This document shows, one piece after another, positions 26,105 to 35,032 of a DNA stretch of 64,000 nucleotides. Every line of letters starts with the position of its first letter. The stretch's first letter is position 1. The stretch lies in NCBI GenBank assembly GCA_050331695.1, contig JBHJGP010000006.1, forward strand, positions 32,528 through 96,527, read 5' to 3'. Origin of the DNA: JBHJGP01 sp050331695 (lineage in GTDB: Bacteria; Pseudomonadota; Alphaproteobacteria; Geminicoccales; Geminicoccaceae). The notes beneath the pieces were generated by a model. It saw nothing but the letters and a program-made list of their open reading frames with translations, searched no databases and was not told the origin of the DNA. Position numbers and translations under genes: made by a program.

Positions 26105-27150
26105 GCGGCGTCTTCAAGATTATCGAGCCGGGCCTTCAGACGACCGTCCAAGACGGGGGCCGCTACGGCTTCCAGCGATTTGGCGTGCCCGTGTCCGGCG
26201 CCATGGACCAAGAAAGCCTGAAGCTTGCCAATGCGCTGGTCGGCAGCGCACCTTCCGCGCCAGCGCTGGAGATGCGCTATGCCGGTCTCGAACTCGAGGT
26301 TGTCGACGGCGCGGTCAGAGTGGCGCTCACCGGCACAAATGCAAAAATGAGCGTCTCGCTCGCCGACTGGGAACAGCCGATTACGATCGAAGCCTATCGT
26401 AGCGTAACGCTCCAGGCCGGCGCCAGGCTCAAATGCCGCAATCTCGGTGAGCGCGCTAACGCCTATCTGGCCATTGCCGGCGAACTCGATCTCGACACGG
26501 TCATGAATAGCTTTGCCACCTACCTTCGTGGCGGCTTCGGCGGTGTTTCGGGTCGAGCGTTGCGGACCGATGACGTGCTGCGGACAACGGCCGGCGACAG
26601 TGTCGGGCCGGACCGCCAGGGCGGCTGGCCGATCTTGCCGTCTGACAATGGACCGATCCGCGTCGTGCTCGGACCCCAGAGCGATTTTTTTTCCGATGAT
26701 GCTATTCAACGCTTTCTCGCCGCCCCCTGGACCATTTCGAAAGACACGGACCGCATGGGCATGCGCCTGGAAGGGCCCAAGCTGGAGCATGCGAAGGGCT
26801 TCAACATCACCTCAGACGGGATCGCTACCGGCGCCATTCAGGTGCCGGGCAGCGGCCAGCCGATCATCCTCCTGGCGGACCGGCAAACCGCCGGCGGCTA
26901 CCCAAAGATCGCTACGGTTGCGTCGGTCGACCTGCCGCGTCTGGGCCGCGCAATGACCGGCGGGACCATGACCTTTGTGACCGTCACCGTCGAGGAAGCG
27001 CAGGGGCTCCGCCGAACCCGCGAGGCCGAGCTCAATTGCTGGATCGATGGCCTCGAGCCGGTTCGCGAGACCGGCCAGATCGATGTCGACGCGCTCTACC
27101 GCGAAAACCTGATCACCGGCGCCGTCGCGGCGGACGAACGAGACCCTTGA
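26101..27150 (+). CDS. pxpC: 5-oxoprolinase subunit C (KipA family)
   Basis: PxpC, biotin-dependent-carboxyltransferase-like protein of 349 residues. Landmarks are IEPGLQTTVQDGGRYGFQRF at the start, VPVSGAMDQESL, and near the C-terminus GQPIILLADRQTAGGYPKI. It is translationally coupled to pxpB and, through a TTGA overlap, to hyuA. Complete. Confidence 0.92.
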   Translation: MSGVFKIIEPGLQTTVQDGGRYGFQRFGVPVSGAMDQESLKLANALVGSAPSAPALEMRYAGLELEVVDGAVRVALTGTNAKMSVSLADWEQPITIEAYRSVTLQAGARLKCRNLGERANAYLAIAGELDLDTVMNSFATYLRGGFGGVSGRALRTDDVLRTTAGDSVGPDRQGGWPILPSDNGPIRVVLGPQSDFFSDDAIQRFLAAPWTISKDTDRMGMRLEGPKLEHAKGFNITSDGIATGAIQVPGSGQPIILLADRQTAGGYPKIATVASVDLPRLGRAMTGGTMTFVTVTVEEAQGLRRTREAELNCWIDGLEPVRETGQIDVDALYRENLITGAVAADERDP

Positions 27151-29231
27151 GCGCGAAAGCCGGCATCGATATCGGCGGAACCTTCACCGATGTGGTGATC
27201 GAGACCGGTGTCGGGCGGACCACCCACAAGGAACTAACGACGCCCCAGGCGCCGGAAGAGGGGGTCCTGGCCGGCCTCGAAACCTGCCTTCAAAAGGCCG
27301 GCCTCGAGGTCGGTGACCTTTCGATCATCGTCCACGGCACCACGCTTGCAACCAATGCGGTGATCGAGCGAAAGGGTGCCAAGACCGCGCTGATCGCGAC
27401 ACAGGGGTTTCGGGACACGCTCGAGATCGCGGATGAGGGCCGCTTCGATCAGTACGATCTCAATCTGGTCAAGCCGAAGCCCCTGGTGCCGCGCGAGCTT
27501 CGTTTCACCGTGCCCGAGCGGGTCGCCGTCACCGGCGATGTACTCCTCGCCCTTGATGAAAGTGCTGTTCACGGCCTGGTTCGGCGCTTGCGCGCTGCCG
27601 GTATCGAAAGCGTCGCGGTCGCTTTCATCCACGCTTACGCCGCCCCGGACCATGAGCGGCGGGTGGCGGCCATTCTTGGGGACACCTGGCCCGACCTGCC
27701 GGTGAGCCTGTCGAGCGAGGTCTGTCCCGAAATCCGCGAACATGAGCGGACGTCGACCACTTGCGCCAACGCCTACGTCCAGCCGCTGATTGCCGGCTAT
27801 CTGGCGCGGTTGGAGCAACGGCTCCACGACCGAGATGTCAACGCACCCATCTATCTGATGAGTTCCGGCGGCGGCCTTACCACCATAGCCATGGCCCGAA
27901 AATTTCCGGTGCGCTTGATCGAGAGCGGTCCCGCCGGCGGCGCCATCCTTGCCGGTCACCTGGCCCGGTGCCTCGACGAGCCTCGGGTGCTGAGCTTCGA
28001 CATGGGCGGAACGACCGCCAAGATCTGCCTGATCGATGACGGCGAGCCGCAGACCGCCCGGCGGTTCGAATTCGATCGCACCGCCCGGTTCATGAAGGGC
28101 TCGGGCCTGCCGCTTCGGATCCCGGTGATCGACATGGTCGAGATCGGTGCGGGCGGTGGTTCGATCGCTCAGGTGGACCCGCTTCAACGAATCCAGGTGG
28201 GACCGGAGAGCGCCGGCGCGGAGCCTGGCCCGGCCTGCTACGGTCGAGGCGGAGAAGCGTCCACGGTCACGGATGCCGATCTGGTTCTCGGTAAGCTGGA
28301 TCCCGAAACTTTTGCCGGCGGGCGGATCCGCTTGGATGCCGAGCGGGCCGGGCGGGCGCTTCATCATAAGATTGGCGAAATCCTCGGTCTGGCCACCGCC
28401 GAAGCCGCTCTTGGCGTCGCCGAGATGGTCGATGAGACGATGGCGAGCGCCGCCAGGGTCCACGGCGTCGAGAACGGCAAGACCGTCGCCGACTATGCGA
28501 TGATCGCCTTCGGCGGTGCAGCACCTCTTCATGCGGCCCGTGTCGCCGAGAAGCTCGGCATCGACCGTGTTATCGTTCCGACCGATGCTGGTGTCGGCTC
28601 GGCCGTCGGCTTTCTGCTGGCGCCCGCGTCCTTCGAGGTCTTGCGCTCGGCCTATGGCCGTCTGGATCGGCTGGACATCGCCGGGATCAACGCGCTCCTT
28701 GACCAAATGGCGGCCGAGGCCTGGCACGCGATCCGGGATGCCGTTGGCGACCAACCGGTCCGTGTGACCCGGATCGCCGCCATGCGCTGCGTCGGTCAAG
28801 GTCATGAGGTGGACGTCGCGCTTCCGGAAGGCAGCTTGACGACCGAGCATCAAAGCCTGCTTCGGACAAGGTTCGAGGACGTCTATCTCGATCTGTTCGG
28901 CCGGATCATTGCGAACGGCGAGATCGAAATTCTGACCTATGCCGTCACGCTTTCGAGCGCACCCGCCGCGGCGCCGCCAACCGCGGTACCAGAGGCCCGA
29001 AATGCCGCCGCCGCCACATCGGAGCGCCGCTTGATCGATCCCGCGAGCCGCAAGGCCATGGATGTGCCGGTGTTCGACAGACAAGACCTTCGCCCCGGCG
29101 ATAGCGTCCGGGGGCCTTGTCTGATCGCGGACGAAACGACCACGATCGTCGTGACGCCGGCCTTTGACGGTGTGGTCGACCTGGCCGGCAACCTGATCTT
29201 GAGCAGAAAGGCAGAGACGGATGGCCGATAA
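27147..29231 (+). CDS. hyuA: Hydantoinase/oxoprolinase subunit A (HyuA family)
   Basis: ATP-dependent hydantoinase/5-oxoprolinase large subunit, 694 residues. The frame is open upstream, but the real start is almost certainly the TTG at 27147, which overlaps the pxpC stop as TTGA and gives AKAGIDIGGTFTDVVIETG, the canonical phosphate-binding N-terminus. Other landmarks are VHGTTLATNAVIERKGAKTA, the second ATP motif SFDMGGTTAKICLID, and GAGGGSIA. It forms a complex with HyuB. Substrate may be 5-oxoproline, N-methylhydantoin or a related lactam; co-occurrence with PxpABC would otherwise be redundant, which favours a hydantoin-type substrate. Confidence 0.92.
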   Translation: MSAKAGIDIGGTFTDVVIETGVGRTTHKELTTPQAPEEGVLAGLETCLQKAGLEVGDLSIIVHGTTLATNAVIERKGAKTALIATQGFRDTLEIADEGRFDQYDLNLVKPKPLVPRELRFTVPERVAVTGDVLLALDESAVHGLVRRLRAAGIESVAVAFIHAYAAPDHERRVAAILGDTWPDLPVSLSSEVCPEIREHERTSTTCANAYVQPLIAGYLARLEQRLHDRDVNAPIYLMSSGGGLTTIAMARKFPVRLIESGPAGGAILAGHLARCLDEPRVLSFDMGGTTAKICLIDDGEPQTARRFEFDRTARFMKGSGLPLRIPVIDMVEIGAGGGSIAQVDPLQRIQVGPESAGAEPGPACYGRGGEASTVTDADLVLGKLDPETFAGGRIRLDAERAGRALHHKIGEILGLATAEAALGVAEMVDETMASAARVHGVENGKTVADYAMIAFGGAAPLHAARVAEKLGIDRVIVPTDAGVGSAVGFLLAPASFEVLRSAYGRLDRLDIAGINALLDQMAAEAWHAIRDAVGDQPVRVTRIAAMRCVGQGHEVDVALPEGSLTTEHQSLLRTRFEDVYLDLFGRIIANGEIEILTYAVTLSSAPAAAPPTAVPEARNAAAATSERRLIDPASRKAMDVPVFDRQDLRPGDSVRGPCLIADETTTIVVTPAFDGVVDLAGNLILSRKAETDGR

Positions 29232-30795
29232 CCTAGGCTCAATCGACAAGCAGATCCTGTGGGATCGGCTGGTCTCGGTCGTCGAAGAGCAGGCTCAGGC
29301 CCTGTTGCGCACCGCGTTCAGCACGATCGTCCGCGAATGCGGCGATCTGTCGGCGGGGGTCTTTGACGCCCAGGGGCGGATGCTCGCCCAGGCCGTGACC
29401 GGCACACCGGGTCACGTCAACTCCATGGCCGAAAGCGTCAAACATTTTTTGTCCGTTTTTCCGGCCGAAACTATGGCTGATGGTGATGTCTACATCACCA
29501 ATGATCCCTGGCGCGGCACCGGTCACCTGAACGATTTCGTCGTCACCACGCCGGTTTTCATCAGCGGCCGCCTGGTCGCCCTGTTCAGCTGTACCTCGCA
29601 CCTCACCGACATCGGCGGGATCGGTTTCGGGCCGGACGGCGCGGACGTCCACATGGAGGGTATCTATCTGCCCTTCCTCAAGATCATCGATCGGAGAAAG
29701 GTCAATCAGGCGATCATCGACATCTGCAAGGCCAATTCCCGCCTGCCGGTCGAGATGGAAGGCGACATTAATTCCCTGATCTCATGTAACGATGTCGGCG
29801 CCCGGCGGCTAAAGGAAACCATGGCGGAATTCCGCCTGCAAAATCTGGACGAGCTCGCCGATCATATCGTCACCGTATCGAGGAACGCGGTTGCCGCCGA
29901 GATCGCGACACTGCCCGCCGGCACCTTCCGCAATGCGATGCGGATTGACGGCTACGACGCACCGCTCGATCTCTGCGCCGCCGTCACCATCCGTTCCAAT
30001 GGCATCGCGGTCGACTATGACGGAACCTCCTCCGAAGTGCCGAAGGGGATCAATGTTCCGCTCGCCTACACCGCCGCCTACACCTGCTTCGGTCTTATGT
30101 GTGCGATCGCGCCGCGCGTGCCCAACAATGCCGGTTCGCTCTCTCTCTTTCAGATCAAGGCGCCGCCAGGCTCGGTGCTCAACGCCTTGCCGCCGGCGCC
30201 CGTCTCATCGCGGCACATCATCGGCCAGATGTTGCCCGACGTCGTCTTCGGCGCCCTCCGTCAAGCGCTGCCGGACCGTTGCCCGGCCGAGGGAACCTCT
30301 TGTTTGTGGAACATGACCTTCCGCGGAAAATGGCGAGGCGCCAACGAAGTGGGCCAGGGATATGCGCTCACCGTGACCAGCAATGGCGGCACTGGCGCCC
30401 GGCCCGGCCGAGATGGCCTTAGTGCAACAGCCTTTCCCTCCGGCGTCAAAGGCACGCCCGTCGAGATCGTGGAGGCCATCAGCCCGCTCGTCTTCTGGCG
30501 CAAGGAACTTCGCGAAGGCAGCGGCGGTCCAGGACGGTTTCGAGGCGGCGACGGTCAAATTATCGAGGTTGGCAATAGGGAAGGGCAGCCGGTCGAGCTG
30601 TTGGCGGCCTTCGACCGGATCGACCATCCGCCCCGGGGCGCCCAAGGCGGCGGCAGCGGTGCGCCGGGCCGGCTCGCCACGAGCAGCGGCCGAACGTTGC
30701 AAGGCAAGGGCCTCCAGGTGATCGACGGCGGCGAGCGGCTGATCGTCGAAACCCCGGGAGGCGGCGGTTATGGTGAGCCGAAGCGAACGTCCTAG
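29221..30795 (+). CDS. hyuB: Hydantoinase/oxoprolinase subunit B (HyuB family)
   Basis: HyuB subunit, 524 residues, overlapping hyuA by 11 bases. Diagnostic stretches are QAQALLRTAFSTIVRECGDL, GTPGHVNSM, DVYITNDPWRGTGHLNDFV and HLTDIGG, and near the end the glycine-rich GAPGRLATSSG and ETPGGGGYGEP. Its stop overlaps by 3 bases the stop of the small membrane protein on the other strand. Last gene of the pxpBC-hyuAB unit. Confidence 0.93.
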   Translation: MADNLGSIDKQILWDRLVSVVEEQAQALLRTAFSTIVRECGDLSAGVFDAQGRMLAQAVTGTPGHVNSMAESVKHFLSVFPAETMADGDVYITNDPWRGTGHLNDFVVTTPVFISGRLVALFSCTSHLTDIGGIGFGPDGADVHMEGIYLPFLKIIDRRKVNQAIIDICKANSRLPVEMEGDINSLISCNDVGARRLKETMAEFRLQNLDELADHIVTVSRNAVAAEIATLPAGTFRNAMRIDGYDAPLDLCAAVTIRSNGIAVDYDGTSSEVPKGINVPLAYTAAYTCFGLMCAIAPRVPNNAGSLSLFQIKAPPGSVLNALPPAPVSSRHIIGQMLPDVVFGALRQALPDRCPAEGTSCLWNMTFRGKWRGANEVGQGYALTVTSNGGTGARPGRDGLSATAFPSGVKGTPVEIVEAISPLVFWRKELREGSGGPGRFRGGDGQIIEVGNREGQPVELLAAFDRIDHPPRGAQGGGSGAPGRLATSSGRTLQGKGLQVIDGGERLIVETPGGGGYGEPKRTS

Positions 30796-30953
30796 CCGAC
30801 CTGATGGCCGCTGACCTTGCCTTGTTCCTCGAGCGCTTTCTGGCGTGCCGTATTGTCGACCGCAAATGGAAAGATCAGGCCGATGGCGATGCCCGCCGCC
30901 ACGAGGACGATGATAAGCAACCGCTGACGGAAGCGCTTCGGGTCATCACCCAT
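30792..30953 (-). CDS. Small single-helix membrane protein, unknown
   Basis: Not recognised. A 53-residue open frame begins with MGDDPKRFRQRLLIIVLVAA. It has a basic N-terminus, one hydrophobic helix (about residues 12-32, ending IGLIFPF) and a polar tail ending KVSGHQVG. It lies 13 bases after the AGCS symporter gene on the same strand, so it could be co-transcribed and act as an accessory peptide. I see no clear Shine-Dalgarno. The N-in, single-helix layout and tight spacing argue that it is real; the overlap with the hyuB end argues for caution. Confidence 0.5.
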   Translation of the reverse strand: MGDDPKRFRQRLLIIVLVAAGIAIGLIFPFAVDNTARQKALEEQGKVSGHQVG

Positions 30954-30966
30954 GCCGGCAGCTCAT

Positions 30967-32488
30967 CTATTTCACCTTCTTGATCTGGCCGGTTTCGATC
31001 TTCTCCCAATACTGATCGATCTCCTTTCGCACCACAGGCAAGAGGACGTAGAGGCCGATGACATTGGGGATCGCCATGGCGAAGATCATACTGTCGGAGA
31101 AGTCGATGATCGGACCTAAAGTTGCACTGGCACCTAGAACCACGAAAGCACAGAAGACCAGCTTGAACATGATCTCCTTGGCCTGGCCTTCGCCGACCAT
31201 GTAGGTCCAGGCTTTCAAGCCGTAGTAGGACCAGGAAAGCATGGTCGAGAAGGCGAACAGGACCACCGCCAGGGCCAGGATCAGGGGAAACCAAGAAAAG
31301 GCGGAGGCGAAGGCGGCCGAGGTCAGCTCAACGCCGGTGAGATCGGTCGCCAACTGGCCGCTGATGGTGATCACCAATGCTGTCATGGTGCAGATCACGA
31401 CCGTGTCGATGAACGGCTCGAGCAGCGCCACGTAGCCTTCCGTTACCGGCTCCTTGGTGCGCACCGCCGAATGGGCGATTGAGGCCGAGCCGATCCCCGC
31501 CTCGTTGGAGAAGGCGGCGCGCCTGAAACCCTGGATCAGCGAGCCGATGACACCGCCGGCGACCCCTTCGCCGGTAAAGGCACCCGCGAAGATCTGACCG
31601 AACGCGTCGCCGATCATGTCATAGTTCATGATCAAGATGATCAGTCCGGCGCCGACATAGATGATCGCCATGAACGGCACCACCTTCTCGGTCACCCGGG
31701 CGATCGACTTGATGCCGCCGATGATCACCACGCCGACGATGATCGCCACGACCAAGCCGAACAGCCAGCCCTTGTCCGCGAAGAAGCTTGCCTCGCCGCC
31801 GGTCACATTGACGAACTGCTGGAAGGCCTGGTTGGCCTGAAACATGTTGCCGCCGCCAAGCGCGCCGCCGATGCAGCAGATGGAGAAGAACACTGCCATG
31901 AACTTGCCGAGACCGCCCTGGCCCCTCTCGGCGAAGCCCTTCGACAGGTAGTACATCGGCCCACCGGAAACCGTCCCGTCGGGATACTCGTTCCGGTACT
32001 TAACGCCGAGCGTGCATTCGGTGAATTTGGTCGCCATGCCCAAAAGGCCGGCCAAGATCATCCAAAAGGTGGCCCCCGGCCCGCCGAGAGAAACGGCGAC
32101 TGCGACCCCGGCGATATTGCCGAGACCCACGGTCCCCGAAAGGGCGGTCGCCAGAGCCTGGAAATGCGAGACCTCGCCGGCGTCGCGGGGATCGGCGTAA
32201 GCACCCCTGACTAAATTGATCGAATGTCCGAACTGGCGAAACTGCACGAAGCCGAAGTAGAGCGTGCAGATCACCGCCGCGACCACCAGCCAGCCAACGA
32301 TGACCGGAAAATCGACCCCCGGCGATGGGTACTGTGAAAAAGATGACCGACACGATCACGTTGGAGACGGGCGCGACCGCATTGTTGATCGCTTCGTCAA
32401 TACCCGGTGCTTCTTGAACTTCCTGGGCCAGACCGACGCCCATGAAACAAAGGAGGCAAACAAGGCTTAGAAGGAGGGATCTGACCAT
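30967..32488 (-). pseudogene. Sodium:alanine/glycine symporter (AGCS family), one-base frameshift
   Basis: Inner-membrane sodium-coupled amino acid carrier of the AlsT/AgcS family. The ATG at 32488 follows GGGAGG, and the N-terminus is normal: signal-like MVRSLLLSLVCLLCFMGVG, then APVSNVIVSVIFFTVPIAG. At 32316-32320 the minus strand reads GCC followed by five Gs. Removing one G joins this frame to VDFPVIVGWLVVAA and the intact remainder (30967 to about 32310), restoring a full-length protein of about 507 residues. Downstream landmarks are fine: ALSGTVGLGNIAGVAVAV, GGPMYYLSKGF, FSNEAGIGSASIAHSAV. Either a real inactivating insertion, a phase-variable tract or a sequencing error. Internal initiation downstream would lose the first helix. 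Confidence 0.85.
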
Positions 32489-32518
32489 GAAGGCCTCCCG
32501 GGAAGAGAGTTTTTATCG

Positions 32519-32950
32519 TTAGGGGACGATGGTCACAGGCACCGGCGCGCCCTGGGCCAAGGTGATCGCCAGGCCGCCCAAGAGACGCTGGCTGAATGCC
32601 GAGCTTCCCTGACGGCCGACGATGATCTGACAGGCTTTCTTTTCTTCGGCGATCTGGCAAAGAAGCGCGCCGGCATGGCCATAGCGGATCTCGTAAGTAA
32701 CCTTGACGCCGGTGGCTTCCAGCTCCTGACAGAAGGGCAACACGACGCTTTCGGCCCGGGCGACCTCCTCGTTCCGCCTCTTGTGTCGCTCGGCTAGTTC
32801 TTCGACGGTGAGAAAACTGTAGGGCGACCATTCGAGCACATGCACCACGTGCACGCTCGCGCCCTCACCGAGAGCCCGTTTCGCCCCGAAAAACCCCGCG
32901 CGACGCCCGGGCTCGGTGCCATCGAAACCGACGATAAATACTTCGGACAC
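32519..32950 (-). CDS. Universal stress protein (UspA family)
   Basis: Single-domain Usp, 143 residues, alpha/beta fold that binds ATP in many members. The N-terminal strand is VFIVGFDGTEPGR and the nucleotide-binding motif G-2x-G-9x-G appears as IVGRQGSSAFSQRLLGGLA, ending PVPVTIVP. The start is a GTG at 32950 preceded by GAGGGATGATGAC. It lies 30 bases upstream of the AGCS symporter gene on the same strand and may share its transcript. The 147-bp region before it shows no clear regulatory dyad. Confidence 0.92.
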   Translation of the reverse strand: MSEVFIVGFDGTEPGRRAGFFGAKRALGEGASVHVVHVLEWSPYSFLTVEELAERHKRRNEEVARAESVVLPFCQELEATGVKVTYEIRYGHAGALLCQIAEEKKACQIIVGRQGSSAFSQRLLGGLAITLAQGAPVPVTIVP

Positions 32951-33097
32951 GTCATCATCCCTCGCTCGGTCTTCTTTTTCGACCAGCCAAGCCGCAGCGT
33001 AGCAGCTTCGGAGCCGATCTTTTTCCGATCAATATTAGGCTCACAAAACGAGAGCTCGAACAATTGGTTTTGTTGCAAAACCGTGAAGCGCTTCGTC

Positions 33098-34234
33098 TCA
33101 GTTGAGGAAAACCTCCTCACTGTGGCCTTGTGGCACCGCTTGCGGGCGTTCCACCAACGTTTCGATGGCGATGTGACGGCCGTCCACCGACGAACGCTCG
33201 AGGCTCTCCAGAACCTCGAGAACGTGGAGCGCAAGTGTGCCATTGGCCCGGTGCGGACGGCCTTGTTTGATGGCGCCGGCCATGTCGATAACACCGATGG
33301 CCCGATAATCGGCGACCGCGCTGCCGCTGCGCATTTCGCGATTGGGCTGGCCGAAGGGATGGGCGTCGATCGCCACCGGTTCCCAGTCGCCATCGTCCTT
33401 GGTCATCTCCGGCACACCGCCGAAGAAGTTCGGATCAGGCACCAGGAGACTACCATCCGTCCCGTAGAGCTCGAAGGGCAGGCGCTTGTGCTTCCAGACG
33501 TCCCACGAGGCGGAAAGAGCTATGCTCGCGCCCGATCTGAAGGCGAGAATACCGTTGACGGTGGTCGAGACCTCGACGGCGATTTTGTGGCCGGCGAGCG
33601 GTTGGCTGGTCACGGTACGGGTCTCGAAGGCGCGCCCGGCTATGGCGGTGACCCGCTCCACCGGGCCCAAGAGATTGACCAATTGGGTCACGTAGTACGG
33701 ACCCATATCCAGAAGCGGCCCGCCTCCCGGCTTGAAGAAGAATTCGGGGTTCGGATGCCAGTGCTCCATACCGTGGGAGAGCACGGCGGCGGTGCCCGCG
33801 ACCGGCCGGCCGATGGCTCCTTCGTCGATCAGCCGCCGGCAGGCTTGGTGGGCGGCACCCATGAAGGTGTCGGGCGCCGAGCCGACCCGAAGCCCCTTGC
33901 GCTCGGCCTCATCCATGAGCGCCCGGGCGTCCTCGAACCGGGTGGCCAAGGGCTTTTCGCCGTAAGCATGCTTGCCGGCGTCGAGGATCGACCGGCTGAC
34001 TTCGGCATGAGCCGAGGGAACGGTCAGATTGATGACGATTTCGATATCCGGGTCGGCCAAGAGAGCGTCCACGGAGACGGCCTCGACGCCATGTTCCTCG
34101 GCCTTCGCCTTCGCCGCCTCGACCCGCAGATCCGCACAAGCCTTGATCTTGATCATCTCCGAACGGCCGGCGCCGGCGAAGTAGGCATTCGAGATGTTGC
34201 CGCAGCCGATCAGGCCGACGAGAGTGGGCTCCAT
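33098..34234 (-). CDS. Gfo/Idh/MocA-family oxidoreductase
   Basis: NAD(P)-dependent dehydrogenase of 378 residues, typically acting on sugars, inositols or their derivatives. The Rossmann start is LVGLIGCGNISNAYF, and the conserved EKP catalytic-lysine motif is AYGEKPLATRFEDA. GGGPLLDMGPYYV marks the C-terminal substrate domain. It begins 7 bases after the sugar isomerase stop, as last gene of the sugar importer operon. With the isomerase/epimerase it probably channels the imported sugar (an inositol or keto-sugar pathway is typical) into central metabolism. Confidence 0.92.
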   Translation of the reverse strand: MEPTLVGLIGCGNISNAYFAGAGRSEMIKIKACADLRVEAAKAKAEEHGVEAVSVDALLADPDIEIVINLTVPSAHAEVSRSILDAGKHAYGEKPLATRFEDARALMDEAERKGLRVGSAPDTFMGAAHQACRRLIDEGAIGRPVAGTAAVLSHGMEHWHPNPEFFFKPGGGPLLDMGPYYVTQLVNLLGPVERVTAIAGRAFETRTVTSQPLAGHKIAVEVSTTVNGILAFRSGASIALSASWDVWKHKRLPFELYGTDGSLLVPDPNFFGGVPEMTKDDGDWEPVAIDAHPFGQPNREMRSGSAVADYRAIGVIDMAGAIKQGRPHRANGTLALHVLEVLESLERSSVDGRHIAIETLVERPQAVPQGHSEEVFLN

Positions 34235-34241
34235 AGCGACC

Positions 34242-35009
34242 TCAAACCGTCATCGAGGTCAGATAGGCATAGCTGGCCCGGGCGCAGCGCGCCGGATCCG
34301 ACGGCTTGTCGTGCTCGACGATCATCCACCGGGCACCCGCCTGCTGGCTGGCCCTCCACAGATCGGGCCAGTTGAGAACGCCCGATCCGACATCGGCCCA
34401 GCCGTCCTCGTCATTGTTTTCGCCCTCCAGTGCAATGTCCTTGACGTGGGCGCAGGTGAGCCGGTCCCGGTAGCGCTCGAGCCAGCTTTTTGGCTCGACG
34501 CCGCCTTTCACCAACCAGGCGATGTCCGCCTGCCACTTCCGCGGGCTCGAGCCCGCCGCCTCGAAGATCAGCTCGAGAGCCGTTTTGTCGCCGTCCTTGG
34601 GCACGAGCTCCCAGTGATGATTGTGATAGCCGAGCGTGATGCCATCGGCCTTAAGTTGTTCCGCTGCCTTGCCCAGCTCTGCCCCGAGCGCCCGCCAGCC
34701 GGCGCCGTCCATATCCCGCTGATCCTGAGGCACCGCCGGCATATGGATCTCGTCGACGCCCAGGGTGCGGCAGTCGGCAAGCACCGCATCCGGTGCCTCG
34801 CGAAGCCTCGCCAGGTCGACATGGCTGGTGACCGCGACCAGCCCGTGGGCGTCCAACCGTTTCCGGGTCGTGCCCGCATCGGCCAACTGCCCGCCGACGG
34901 TCTCCACACGCTCGAAGCCCGCCGCCTTCGCGGTTGCCAAAATCGAGTCCAAATCGCCAAGGGAACGAAGCGTGTAAAGCTGGATCGCAAGCAGGTCGGA
35001 GGTAGTCAT
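34242..35009 (-). CDS. Sugar phosphate isomerase/epimerase (xylose isomerase-like TIM barrel)
   Basis: AP-endonuclease-2/IolE-type TIM barrel of 255 residues. The ATG at 35009 has AAAGGACG upstream and gives a normal N-terminus (LLAIQLYTLRSLGDLDSIL); the longer open frame upstream is spurious. Metal-site sequences include TLGYHNHHWEL and WQADIAWLVKGG (the usual Asp-containing strand) and CAHVKDIALEG. It lies 24 bases after the ATPase gene. Epimerase, isomerase or inosose-dehydratase activity are all possible. Confidence 0.88.
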   Translation of the reverse strand: MTTSDLLAIQLYTLRSLGDLDSILATAKAAGFERVETVGGQLADAGTTRKRLDAHGLVAVTSHVDLARLREAPDAVLADCRTLGVDEIHMPAVPQDQRDMDGAGWRALGAELGKAAEQLKADGITLGYHNHHWELVPKDGDKTALELIFEAAGSSPRKWQADIAWLVKGGVEPKSWLERYRDRLTCAHVKDIALEGENNDEDGWADVGSGVLNWPDLWRASQQAGARWMIVEHDKPSDPARCARASYAYLTSMTV

Positions 35010-35032
35010 TAAGGCGTCCTTTGAGAGAAGGG

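Noticed and set aside
27234..29249. 671-codon minus-strand open frame opposite hyuA
   Set aside because: Shadow of hyuA codon bias; no recognisable domain.
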